A stretch of 64,000 nucleotides of DNA, from contig NZ_JAYFUM010000029.1 of the NCBI RefSeq assembly GCF_034929435.1, positions 37,235 through 101,234 of the forward strand, read 5' to 3'. Positions 36,621-43,631 of the stretch are shown here, piece after piece; positions within the stretch are counted from its first letter, which is position 1, and each line of letters begins with the position of its first letter. The translations under genes and the position numbers were made by a program. The stretch comes from Arcicella rigui (GTDB lineage: Bacteria > Bacteroidota > Bacteroidia > Cytophagales > Spirosomataceae). Under the pieces are notes generated by a model that saw only the letters and a list, made by a program, of their open reading frames with translations, did not search any database and was not told the DNA's origin.

Positions 36621-37526
36621 ATGAACCACAACGACTCTCGACGCAAATTTCTCCAAACTACTGCTTTGGCTGGAACTGCACTATTGATCCCTGATGCTCT
36701 TTGGGCAAGTAAAGCTTCCCAAAAAAATATTGGCTTACAATTATATTCTGTCCGTGACGACATGAAGAAAGACCCTTTGGCTACGCTAAAAGCGGTTGCC
36801 GAAATGGGCTATAAAAATGTAGAACATGCCAATTATATCAACCACAAATTTTATGGCTACGAGCCAAAAGAATTTCGTAAAATCATTGATGATTTAGGGC
36901 TTTCGATGCGAAGTGGACACGTGGTAATGAAAGGTGAAGACTGGGACGCTACCAAACAAGATTTTACCGATTCTTGGAAGCAAACCGTAGAAGATGCCGC
37001 CATTCTTGGACAAAAATATTTAATCAGTCCGTGGTTGGATATTAGTCTCCGCAGAAATTTTGAAGACTGCAAACGCTTTATGGAAGTATTCAACAAAGCA
37101 GGTGAATTATGTTTGAAATCAGGCTTGAAGTTTGGCTATCATAACCATGATTTTGAATTTAGTCTTCGTCTGACGAGCGTAAAAGTCTATGACATCATCA
37201 TGCAATACACCGACCCTAAATTGGTGGCACAACAATTAGACATTGGTAATATGTACGGCGGTGGTGGTCGCCCGATGGAATTGTTGAAACAATATCCAGG
37301 TCGTTTTGAATTGATGCACGTAAAAGACGAAGTAAAAGGCGAACACGAACCTTGGGAAAGCTCTATGCTTGGCAAAGGAATAATGAATGTTGCCGATGTA
37401 TTAAAAGAAGCGGCTAAAACGGCAGGAACAACCGAGTACATCATCGAACAAGAATCTTATCAAGGACATACTCCACTTGAATCTATGAAATATGATTTAG
37501 AATGGATTAAGAAAGTGAAGTTTTAG
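36621..37526 (+). CDS. Tat-exported sugar phosphate isomerase/epimerase (TIM-barrel)
   Basis: 301 aa from the ATG at 36621; a TTG seven codons upstream is possible but less likely. Twin-arginine signal SRRKFLQTTALAGTALL near residues 5-21. The xylose-isomerase-like AP-endonuclease-2 barrel shows GLQLYSVRDDM, FGYHNHDFEF (His metal ligands), QLDIGNMYGGG, MHVKDE and IIEQESYQGH. These enzymes isomerise or epimerise free or phosphorylated sugars, here probably in the periplasm. The substrate cannot be stated. Confidence 0.85.
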   Translation: MNHNDSRRKFLQTTALAGTALLIPDALWASKASQKNIGLQLYSVRDDMKKDPLATLKAVAEMGYKNVEHANYINHKFYGYEPKEFRKIIDDLGLSMRSGHVVMKGEDWDATKQDFTDSWKQTVEDAAILGQKYLISPWLDISLRRNFEDCKRFMEVFNKAGELCLKSGLKFGYHNHDFEFSLRLTSVKVYDIIMQYTDPKLVAQQLDIGNMYGGGGRPMELLKQYPGRFELMHVKDEVKGEHEPWESSMLGKGIMNVADVLKEAAKTAGTTEYIIEQESYQGHTPLESMKYDLEWIKKVKF

Positions 37527-37620
37527 TGAGATATTAGTTTTAAATTATGAATTATGAATTGAGGCAGTAAAGCTTTAATGAGATATGAGATTTTAATTAT
37601 GAATTATGAATTGAGGCGGT
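37527..37620 (+). repeat. two 42-bp direct repeats downstream of the isomerase gene
   Basis: Copies at 37527-37568 and 37579-37620, differing at about four positions, each with the core AATTATGAATTATGAATTG. The first begins at the base after the stop codon. Related TTCATAATT words are found at 37633-37645 (inverted), 37940-37953 and 2950-2969. Confidence 0.8.
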
Positions 37621-37671
37621 GAAAATTGTCTTATTCATAATTCATTTTTTTTCTATGCTATTTCAACGTAC

Positions 37672-37839
37672 AATAACGTAAGATTGAATAGGCATAAAGT
37701 AAAATGCAATCGCCATAACGTAAGATTGAATAGGCATAACGCTAAATGCAAATGCCATAACGCCAGATGAAATAGACATAACGCTAAACGCAAATGCTCA
37801 TAATTAAGATTGAAGGGGCATAACGCTAAATGAAAAGGC
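37672..37839 (+). repeat. 21-bp tandem array, eight units (four 42-bp dimers)
   Basis: Exactly 168 bp made of eight 21-bp units most beginning CATAACG. Odd units carry the word AAGATTGAATAGG or a variant; even units carry AAATGCAAATGC or a variant, so the true higher-order period is 42 bp. No spacers, no coding likelihood in the open minus-strand frame that covers it. Confidence 0.85.
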
Positions 37840-37845
37840 TCTATG

Positions 37846-37918
37846 TCCGTGGCTGGTCTCCCGACCAGTCCACGTTTACCTCGTGGCAATGTGGACTGGT
37901 CAGGAGACCAGCCACGGA
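37846..37918. repeat. 28-bp palindromic repeat of the GGCTGGTC family, copy 1
   Basis: Left arm 37846-37873 and right arm 37891-37918, one mismatch, 17-base loop. Inner words TGGCTGGTCTCC and GGAGACCAGCCA recur at 55334-55353, and related ones at 63171-63300. Confidence 0.85.
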
Positions 37919-37969
37919 TGCAAGTGCTTTTACCACACTCAATTCATAATTAAAATCTAATAATTACCC

Positions 37970-38860
37970 CTACTTTTTCCCTCGCACAGCCTTCGCAATG
38001 GCTACCCATTTTTCTTCTGAAACTTCGTTTAAATCTGAAAATTCTCCTGCTCCCATTAGCCATTCTCCGCCATCAATGGTTATTACTTCGCCATTGATAT
38101 ATGCCGAAAATTCTGACATTACGTAGGCTGCCAAATTGGCTAATTCTTGATGCTCTCCTACTCTTTTCAAAGGAATTCTATTTTCGGGGGCTAATTTATT
38201 TGCCAGCTCCTCTCCCATTGCTTCCGCAGGGAAAAGCCTTTCCCAAGCACCTTCCGTAGGAAATGGGCCGGGTGCAATGGCATTGAAACGGATGCCGTAC
38301 TTAGCTCCCCACTCTACTGCCAAAGAGCGTGTCAGAGCCAAAACCCCAGCTTTTGCCGTTGCCGATGGCACAACATAAGCCGAACCCGTCCAAGCATAAG
38401 TAGTAACGATAGACATTACTGTTCCTTTGATTTTTTGCTCAATCCAGTATTTACCGAAGGCTAAACTAAAATTATATGTTCCTTTCAGCACAATGTCCAC
38501 CACTACATCAAAAGCCTTGTGCGAAAGTTTTTCAGTCGGACTAATAAAATTTCCTGCCGCATTATTCACCAAACCATGTACTGCCCCAAAATGCTCGACG
38601 GAAGTTTTTAATACATTTTCGACCTCTTCATAATTCCTTGCATCGCAGGCAATAGGCAATACTTTCCCTCCTGTTTCGGCAATCAGTTCGGCGGCGGTTT
38701 CTTCCAAAACATTGAGTTTTCTGGAAGCAATCACCACGTTTGCTCCTAATTGTAGAAAGTACTTCGACATCGACCGCCCCAAACCAGTACCTCCGCCTGT
38801 TACCACGATTGTCTTACCAGCTAATGCTCCGTCTCTTAACATGGGTTCGTTGAAATTCAT
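37970..38860 (-). CDS. SDR oxidoreductase, 2,4-dienoyl-CoA reductase-like
   Basis: 296 aa. TGGGTGLGRSMSKYFLQLGA (cofactor site, about 21-40), NNAAGNFISPTE (NNAAGNF is characteristic of the DECR group), the catalytic region TTYAWTGSAYVVPSATAKAGV, FNAIAPGPFPTEGAW and ITIDGGEWL. The catalytic Tyr is replaced or displaced as in mitochondrial-type dienoyl-CoA reductases (SATAKAG rather than YxxxK). Likely role: NADPH-dependent reduction of 2,4-dienoyl-CoA during unsaturated fatty-acid oxidation. No beta-oxidation neighbours are present. Confidence 0.85.
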   Translation of the reverse strand: MNFNEPMLRDGALAGKTIVVTGGGTGLGRSMSKYFLQLGANVVIASRKLNVLEETAAELIAETGGKVLPIACDARNYEEVENVLKTSVEHFGAVHGLVNNAAGNFISPTEKLSHKAFDVVVDIVLKGTYNFSLAFGKYWIEQKIKGTVMSIVTTYAWTGSAYVVPSATAKAGVLALTRSLAVEWGAKYGIRFNAIAPGPFPTEGAWERLFPAEAMGEELANKLAPENRIPLKRVGEHQELANLAAYVMSEFSAYINGEVITIDGGEWLMGAGEFSDLNEVSEEKWVAIAKAVRGKK

Positions 38861-38949
38861 AATGTTTAATTTTTGAAAGATTCCAAGATTAAATATTTAT
38901 AATGCAATATGAATTAAATAAAATTATTATGCAAGCATACTTTTATAGA

Positions 38950-38997
38950 AACAAAAAATAAAACCCCACAAACCAGAATCGGTTTTGTGGGGTTTTA
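38950..38997 (-). terminator. terminator of the yceI-like gene
   Basis: 13-bp stem 38960-38972 / 38984-38996 built on AACCCCACAAA, preceded on the left by an A-rich run (38951-38962) that gives the U-tract on the minus strand; about 40 bases past the stop. Confidence 0.8.
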
Positions 38998-39035
38998 TCA
39001 AAAGCTATGTTCTGTACAGAATCAGCTTTTAAAAA

Positions 39036-39632
39036 TTATTTACCAGCAACTAAAGTTACATCTAAAGTAAATACATCGTCGATAGCTTTGTCACCGATTG
39101 ATTCGAAGAATTTCTTAGAACCATATCTAACGTTGAATTCAGTTCTGTCAACTGGAATAGAAGCAGTTGCAGTAGTTTTTCCACCAGCAACAGTAATTTT
39201 TGCAGGGAAAGTGATTGATTTAGTAACACCGTGTAAAGTTAAATCACCAGTGATGTTTGAACCAGCAACTTTAGTGATTTTGAAAGTAGTAGTTGGGAAT
39301 TTTTCTACTTCAAAGAAATCACCAGTAGTGATGTGTCCGATGAATTTTTTGTTGTATTCTGCATCAGTGATGTCAGTACAAACGATAGATTTCATGTCGA
39401 TTACAAAGCTACCACCTGTTACTTTAGCACCTGAAGTGATTAAAGAACCAGAAGAGATAGCGATTGTTCCTTCGTGCTGACCAGTTACTTTTTTAGCTAA
39501 CCAATGGATTTTACTTTCTTTAGTATCTACTGCTAAAGTTGTTGCTTTTTTAGCAGATGGAGTACCAGCGATTGCAGTGTTTACAAACAAAGCAGCTACT
39601 AAAATTCCTAAAATAGACTTAATAGTTTTCAT
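39036..39632 (-). CDS. YceI family periplasmic lipid-binding protein
   Basis: 198 aa. Signal peptide SILGILVAALFVNTAIAG, then the YceI lipocalin-like barrel: SKIHWLAKKVTGQHEGTI, FVIDMKSIVCTDI, HITTGDFFEVEKFPTTTFKITKV, GDLTLHGVTKSITFPAKI and FNVRYGSKKFFE. YceI binds isoprenoid-type lipids in the periplasm. It follows two marR-like genes on the same strand (37 bases after the nearer), so it is a likely target of that regulator. Confidence 0.92.
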   Translation of the reverse strand: MKTIKSILGILVAALFVNTAIAGTPSAKKATTLAVDTKESKIHWLAKKVTGQHEGTIAISSGSLITSGAKVTGGSFVIDMKSIVCTDITDAEYNKKFIGHITTGDFFEVEKFPTTTFKITKVAGSNITGDLTLHGVTKSITFPAKITVAGGKTTATASIPVDRTEFNVRYGSKKFFESIGDKAIDDVFTLDVTLVAGK

Positions 39633-39669
39633 GTGTGAATTTACTTTATTGTTTAATTATTAAATTTGA

Positions 39670-40125
39670 TTATGTTGTTTTTCGCATTTTATCCAGCAAA
39701 TCACTGAGTTGATTGGCTTCGGCTTCACTTAAGCCATAAAGCTTTTCTTCCCAAAATTTCTGCATTGAATCCAATTCAGCCAAAACATCCAAGCCTTTTT
39801 GAGTAATAAGTATATCCACGGCACGGCGGTCGTTCGGGCATTCATGTCGAACCACAAGGTCTTTTAGTAATAACTTATCGACTAATCTGGAAGCATTAGA
39901 CATTTTATCTAACATCCTTTCGATAATACCAATTACTGTGATGGGTTTTGGATAATGTCCTCTCAGAATCCGAAGCACATTATACTGCTGAAGTGTTAAA
40001 TCGTAAGGTTTTAACACTTCCATTTGCAACCCTGCAAGCCAATTGTTCGTATAAACAATATTAACGACTGCTTTTTCGTGGGCCGACTTAAAACTCGATT
40101 GCTTTATGTCTTGTTCTATACTCAT
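39670..40125 (-). CDS. MarR family transcriptional regulator (A)
   Basis: 151 aa winged-helix protein: dimerisation helices at both ends, LTLQQYNVLRILRGHY, recognition region IIERMLDKMSNASRLVDKLLLKDLV and wing PNDRRAVDILIT. It is a paralogue of the next gene upstream (about half identical by eye, same start MSIE-DIKQ-SFK). A set of TTTAATGT half-sites lies just upstream, and yceI lies just downstream, suggesting autoregulation and control of yceI. Confidence 0.88.
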   Translation of the reverse strand: MSIEQDIKQSSFKSAHEKAVVNIVYTNNWLAGLQMEVLKPYDLTLQQYNVLRILRGHYPKPITVIGIIERMLDKMSNASRLVDKLLLKDLVVRHECPNDRRAVDILITQKGLDVLAELDSMQKFWEEKLYGLSEAEANQLSDLLDKMRKTT

Positions 40126-40144
40126 AACTTAAATGTGATACAAA

Positions 40145-40179
40145 TTTAATGTAAAAACATTTAATGTCAATACATTAAA
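40145..40179. promoter_or_regulatory. candidate MarR operator
   Basis: Three half-sites: TTTAATGT at 40145-40152 and 40160-40167, and its complement ACATTAAA at 40172-40179. The last two form a perfect 8-bp inverted repeat with a 4-base centre, 20-50 bases upstream of the marR-like gene at 40125. Confidence 0.55.
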
Positions 40180-40242
40180 TTGTTAATTTTTTGTTAATAC
40201 AATTAAACAACTATAAATCAGATAATTACAAATTGAAACTAT

Positions 40243-40695
40243 TTAGGATTTTCTCACTTTGTTAAGTAAATCATTCAGAATACTGAGTTCTTCTTCGGAC
40301 AAAGTAGCTATTTTTTGCTCCCGATGATTCATTTGACATTCTACTTCTTTAATCAAATTTAGCCCTTCATTGGTAAGTAAAATGTCTTTTGAACGTCTAT
40401 CTGAACTTGATTTTACTTTAATCACCAAGCCTTTTTCCAAAAGTTTATCAATGAGTCTGGAAACATTCGACATTTTGTCGAGCATTCTTTCAATGATAAA
40501 ATTAATTGAAACAGCATTCGGGTAATTCGCTGAAAGTATTTTCAAGACGAAATATTGTTTTTCAGAAAGATTATAAGGTTTTAAGATTTTAGAGTAATTG
40601 TTGAGCAACCAACTATCCGTGTACATTAAGTTTACAGCAACTTTTTGATACACATTTTTGAAAGATTTTTGCTTAATATCGTTTTCGATAGACAT
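40243..40695 (-). CDS. MarR family transcriptional regulator (B)
   Basis: 150 aa, same architecture as its downstream paralogue: NLSEKQYFVLKILSANY, FIIERMLDKMSNVSRLIDKLLEKGL and wing SSDRRSKDILLT. The IIERMLDKMSN-SRL-DKLL stretch is shared almost exactly by both, so the recognition helices should read similar DNA. The 117-base gap between them contains the half-sites at 40145-40179. Local gene duplication is the simplest explanation. A -7 element lies about 37 bases upstream. Confidence 0.88.
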   Translation of the reverse strand: MSIENDIKQKSFKNVYQKVAVNLMYTDSWLLNNYSKILKPYNLSEKQYFVLKILSANYPNAVSINFIIERMLDKMSNVSRLIDKLLEKGLVIKVKSSSDRRSKDILLTNEGLNLIKEVECQMNHREQKIATLSEEELSILNDLLNKVRKS

Positions 40696-40731
40696 GCGTA
40701 TAAAGTCGTTTAGGTAAGGTCTTATTGGCTA

Positions 40732-40739
40732 CAAATATA
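40732..40739 (-). promoter_or_regulatory. -7 element of MarR gene B
   Basis: Perfect TATATTTG on the minus strand, 36 bases before the ATG; no -33 element at the right spacing. Confidence 0.4.
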
Positions 40740-40809
40740 TTATTCAACAAACTGAAATTAGGAAATTCAGAAACCGAAATTCCAATTTTATGGAATAATG
40801 AGTAATATC

Positions 40810-42693
40810 TTATTTAAAAGGCACTATTTCAGGGGCGGCAATATCAAAATCTCGCAAACGTAAATTATAAGTATCGCTAAAAGCAGCATTAAGTGTTTGC
40901 ACATTGGGTAAATTAGGAAAGTATGAAAACTTAATTTGGAAAGTACTGAAAGTGAGATTTTCGTTACGAAGCCTAATCCCCAAACCTACCCCTGTATAAG
41001 GTAATTTATTGAGTAAAAATTCATTTTTGGGAGTCACAAAGGCAAAGTCTGTTTGAAAAAATGGTGCCATTCTAAAGCCTAAAAAGTTAATTCTTGAGAA
41101 AAACACAATCTGATAAGACACACCCAATTTCTTTGTTCCCCAAAGTCTATCGCTGTTTACGTCTAAAATGCCATTTTCTCGGTTTACATTAATGAATTCG
41201 CCAGTATAGCGATTTGTACCGAAGGCATAACGTAAATTCACGAAATGACGTACTTGTGTCCGACGGCGAAAAGTGTGTAGAGTACTAAAATAATTGGATT
41301 CAATGCTCAGTCCAGTTGTACCATTAGAGTACGCACCCATGTTTACTAAACCATAAAGATAGCCTGCTTTGCCGATGTATTCGCCTTTGGCAAATTTCAA
41401 ACCTGCATACCAACGATTCCCGAAGGCATCAGAGTTTTCAAGTCCCGTTACGAAACTTGCCAAATAACCATAGGGAACGTCTTCGGTGAGTCCGAATCCG
41501 TAAATCAACACATCTCTTTTATACTTTCGATTTGAAAAACCAAGACCGACTAAATAATTTCGCTGATTTCTAAATAATTGATTGGTATCGGCACTTACTT
41601 GTGGTCTTTGCTGATAATTAATGTCTGAAAACCTAATTCCGATAATAAACCTTGAACGACTTTGTGCTTCTTCGCTTAGAAAGTGTACTCGGTAAGCCCT
41701 TGCTATCCAAAAATCTACTAAACTACTTTTGATGGGAAAACGAAATTCTGTGCTGTCATTTTGTTTGAAAGTAGTGCCATCGTAAGCTCTGAAAGTCATC
41801 AATCGGTTATAATCTTTACTGACCAACAAACCGCCTGCTACTTTCATTTCGGGCGTGAGGAAAGGTCTGGAAAAACGTAAAGCATAATGAGAAGAGTTTC
41901 TAAAATGCTCAAATTCAGCTTGCCCAGTCACGAAAGAACGACCAATATAAGGAATGGTATAATTACTTCTATACTCCAAGGCAGGACGCTCAAGAGTATT
42001 CATAAAAAAGGTATTCGTCCACGAATGCCCCCAACCTCTGAAATTTGCTTGTCGGACTCTGAGGGAGAAATTATTTAAACTGCTGGCTTCGCCGTCAGCA
42101 ATGAGTGACCAAATATCTTGTGTAAGTACCAGTAAATCAACCAAATTAGGAAACTCTGGCACAGGAATCACCAAGATACGAGCATCATGCAAAATTGTAC
42201 TTTGACGCATCAGACGCTCGTTGTCTCTGAGTCTATCTACATCAATAATATCGCCTACATTAAACATCAAAAAAGATTTACGAATAATACTTTCTTGTGT
42301 ATTAGCATGAAAAGCACTTACAAATCTTTCTAAATTATTGGCTTTACGAGTAGTATCGGCAATGGTTTCGCCAAAAACACGGAGGCGTTTCACATAAATT
42401 TTTCGGATTACTTTCCCTTCGTACTCTTTGAAAGGGTCATCTTCGATTTGTACAATTTCGTCCCCGGCGGTTGTAGCATTATACACGTCTCGAAAGAGTA
42501 CATCATGAATTTTACGAAGAAGTTTATGTTTGGAGAATTTTTGTTTAAGATTAGTAAAAATCAAGCTGTCTTTTTCAGATTTCATGCTGACAGGTGCAGG
42601 AGTAATTTGTTGAAGACTGTCTTTATCCTGAGCCTTCACGACAGACAAAAAACTACAAAATAGTAAAACACACATCAAGAAAAACTTCTTCAT
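40810..42693 (-). CDS. outer-membrane beta-barrel protein (BamA/TamA-like surface antigen)
   Basis: 627 aa from the ATG at 42693, which gives a clean signal peptide (FFLMCVLLFCSFLSVVKAQ); an ATG 45 bases upstream is in frame but would bury it. After an unstructured stretch, residues about 90-200 look like POTRA-type alpha/beta elements (VIRKIYVKRLRVFGET, FMFNVGDIIDVDRLRDNERLMR), followed by a long 16-strand-like barrel (RANFRGWGHSWTNTFF, NLRYAFGTNRYTGEF) ending in LRDFDIAAPEIVPFK rather than a terminal aromatic. Function in membrane assembly is plausible but not certain. Confidence 0.7.
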   Translation of the reverse strand: MKKFFLMCVLLFCSFLSVVKAQDKDSLQQITPAPVSMKSEKDSLIFTNLKQKFSKHKLLRKIHDVLFRDVYNATTAGDEIVQIEDDPFKEYEGKVIRKIYVKRLRVFGETIADTTRKANNLERFVSAFHANTQESIIRKSFLMFNVGDIIDVDRLRDNERLMRQSTILHDARILVIPVPEFPNLVDLLVLTQDIWSLIADGEASSLNNFSLRVRQANFRGWGHSWTNTFFMNTLERPALEYRSNYTIPYIGRSFVTGQAEFEHFRNSSHYALRFSRPFLTPEMKVAGGLLVSKDYNRLMTFRAYDGTTFKQNDSTEFRFPIKSSLVDFWIARAYRVHFLSEEAQSRSRFIIGIRFSDINYQQRPQVSADTNQLFRNQRNYLVGLGFSNRKYKRDVLIYGFGLTEDVPYGYLASFVTGLENSDAFGNRWYAGLKFAKGEYIGKAGYLYGLVNMGAYSNGTTGLSIESNYFSTLHTFRRRTQVRHFVNLRYAFGTNRYTGEFINVNRENGILDVNSDRLWGTKKLGVSYQIVFFSRINFLGFRMAPFFQTDFAFVTPKNEFLLNKLPYTGVGLGIRLRNENLTFSTFQIKFSYFPNLPNVQTLNAAFSDTYNLRLRDFDIAAPEIVPFK

Positions 42694-42715
42694 GGCATGA
42701 TTCACTGAATTTGAG

Positions 42716-42723
42716 TAATTTTG
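42716..42723 (+). promoter_or_regulatory. -7 element of maf
   Basis: Perfect TAATTTTG, 42 bases before the ATG at 42766, located in the gap to the divergent outer-membrane gene. No -33 element seen. Confidence 0.45.
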
Positions 42724-42765
42724 TCTAATTCTTTTCATTATCTCTTAATTTTCCAGACCAAAATA

Positions 42766-43350
42766 ATGCTTCAATTAACTAAACCGCTCATTTTAGCTTC
42801 CAACTCGCCACGTCGTCAGCAACTTTTAAGAGACGCAGGTTTTGAGTTTTCTGTAAGGGTAAAAGATACAGACGAAGATTTTCCGAGTACGATGCCCCCT
42901 TCGGAAGTACCTGCGTTTTTAGCACAAAAAAAAGCAGAAGCATTCAGACAAGACCTTGATAATCAAATCATTCTTACTGCCGATACGATTGTGGTGGTTG
43001 ATAACGAAATCCTAAATAAGCCTAAAGATGCTTCCGAAGCAAGTATGATGCTAAAAAAATTATCGGGTCGTCAGCATCAAGTAATTACGGGTGTATGTGT
43101 AATGACAAAGGAAAGTACGGAAACTTTCATTGATATAGCTAATGTATTCTTCAGAGAACTAACGAAGCAAGAAATTGAATATTACATCCAAACCTGCAAG
43201 CCCTTTGATAAAGCTGGCTCGTATGGGGTTCAAGATTTTATCGGGATGGTTGGTATTCCTCGTATGGAAGGCTCGTATTTTACTGTGATGGGCTTGCCCG
43301 TTCACCGAGTTTACGATGCACTAAAGCCCTATTTTACGATTGAAACCTAA
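42766..43350 (+). CDS. maf: Maf-like nucleoside triphosphate pyrophosphatase
   Basis: 194 aa from the ATG at 42766; the frame is open 45 bases further up to a TTG but the family start is MLQLTKPLILASNSPRRQQLL. Signature residues: SNSPRR (8-14), TADTIVVVDNEILNKPKD (about 71-88), SGRQHQVITGV and KAGSYGVQDFIG. It hydrolyses non-canonical or TTP/UTP-type nucleotides. Followed by a good terminator. Confidence 0.92.
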   Translation: MLQLTKPLILASNSPRRQQLLRDAGFEFSVRVKDTDEDFPSTMPPSEVPAFLAQKKAEAFRQDLDNQIILTADTIVVVDNEILNKPKDASEASMMLKKLSGRQHQVITGVCVMTKESTETFIDIANVFFRELTKQEIEYYIQTCKPFDKAGSYGVQDFIGMVGIPRMEGSYFTVMGLPVHRVYDALKPYFTIET

Positions 43351-43369
43351 GACATTTCACTCAAACTTC

Positions 43370-43425
43370 AATCCAGTAAATTGCTCTTTCACGCTGATAG
43401 GCTGTTTACTGGATTTTATCATTTT
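43370..43425 (+). terminator. maf terminator
   Basis: Perfect 11-bp stem AATCCAGTAAA (43370-43380) / TTTACTGGATT (43405-43415) with a T-rich tail, 20 bases past the maf stop. Confidence 0.75.
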
Positions 43426-43631
43426 TGTCTAAAAATAAATTCACTTATTTATATTTTTAGAGAATAGATTCATTCAAACAAAAATACAAATCACTGACGT
43501 TCAATTACTTAAATCCAAAACTCTTCATTCAACATTCAACACTTGTACTTATACCTGTATAGCACTCTACCGAAGGTTTGGGCTAATTATTCTATCTTCG
43601 ATTTTCCATTAACCAACCTTTCTTAAACAAT

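Noticed and set aside
37672..37839. CRISPR array
   Set aside because: Units are contiguous 21-bp repeats with no unique spacers, and no cas genes exist in the window; the same applies to 49620-49892.
37653..37889. 78-codon minus-strand frame over the 37.7-kb tandem array
   Set aside because: Its product is only a 7-residue repeat (LALCLF-type) created by the 21-bp units; it runs into the palindrome at its 5' end and has no start context or family.
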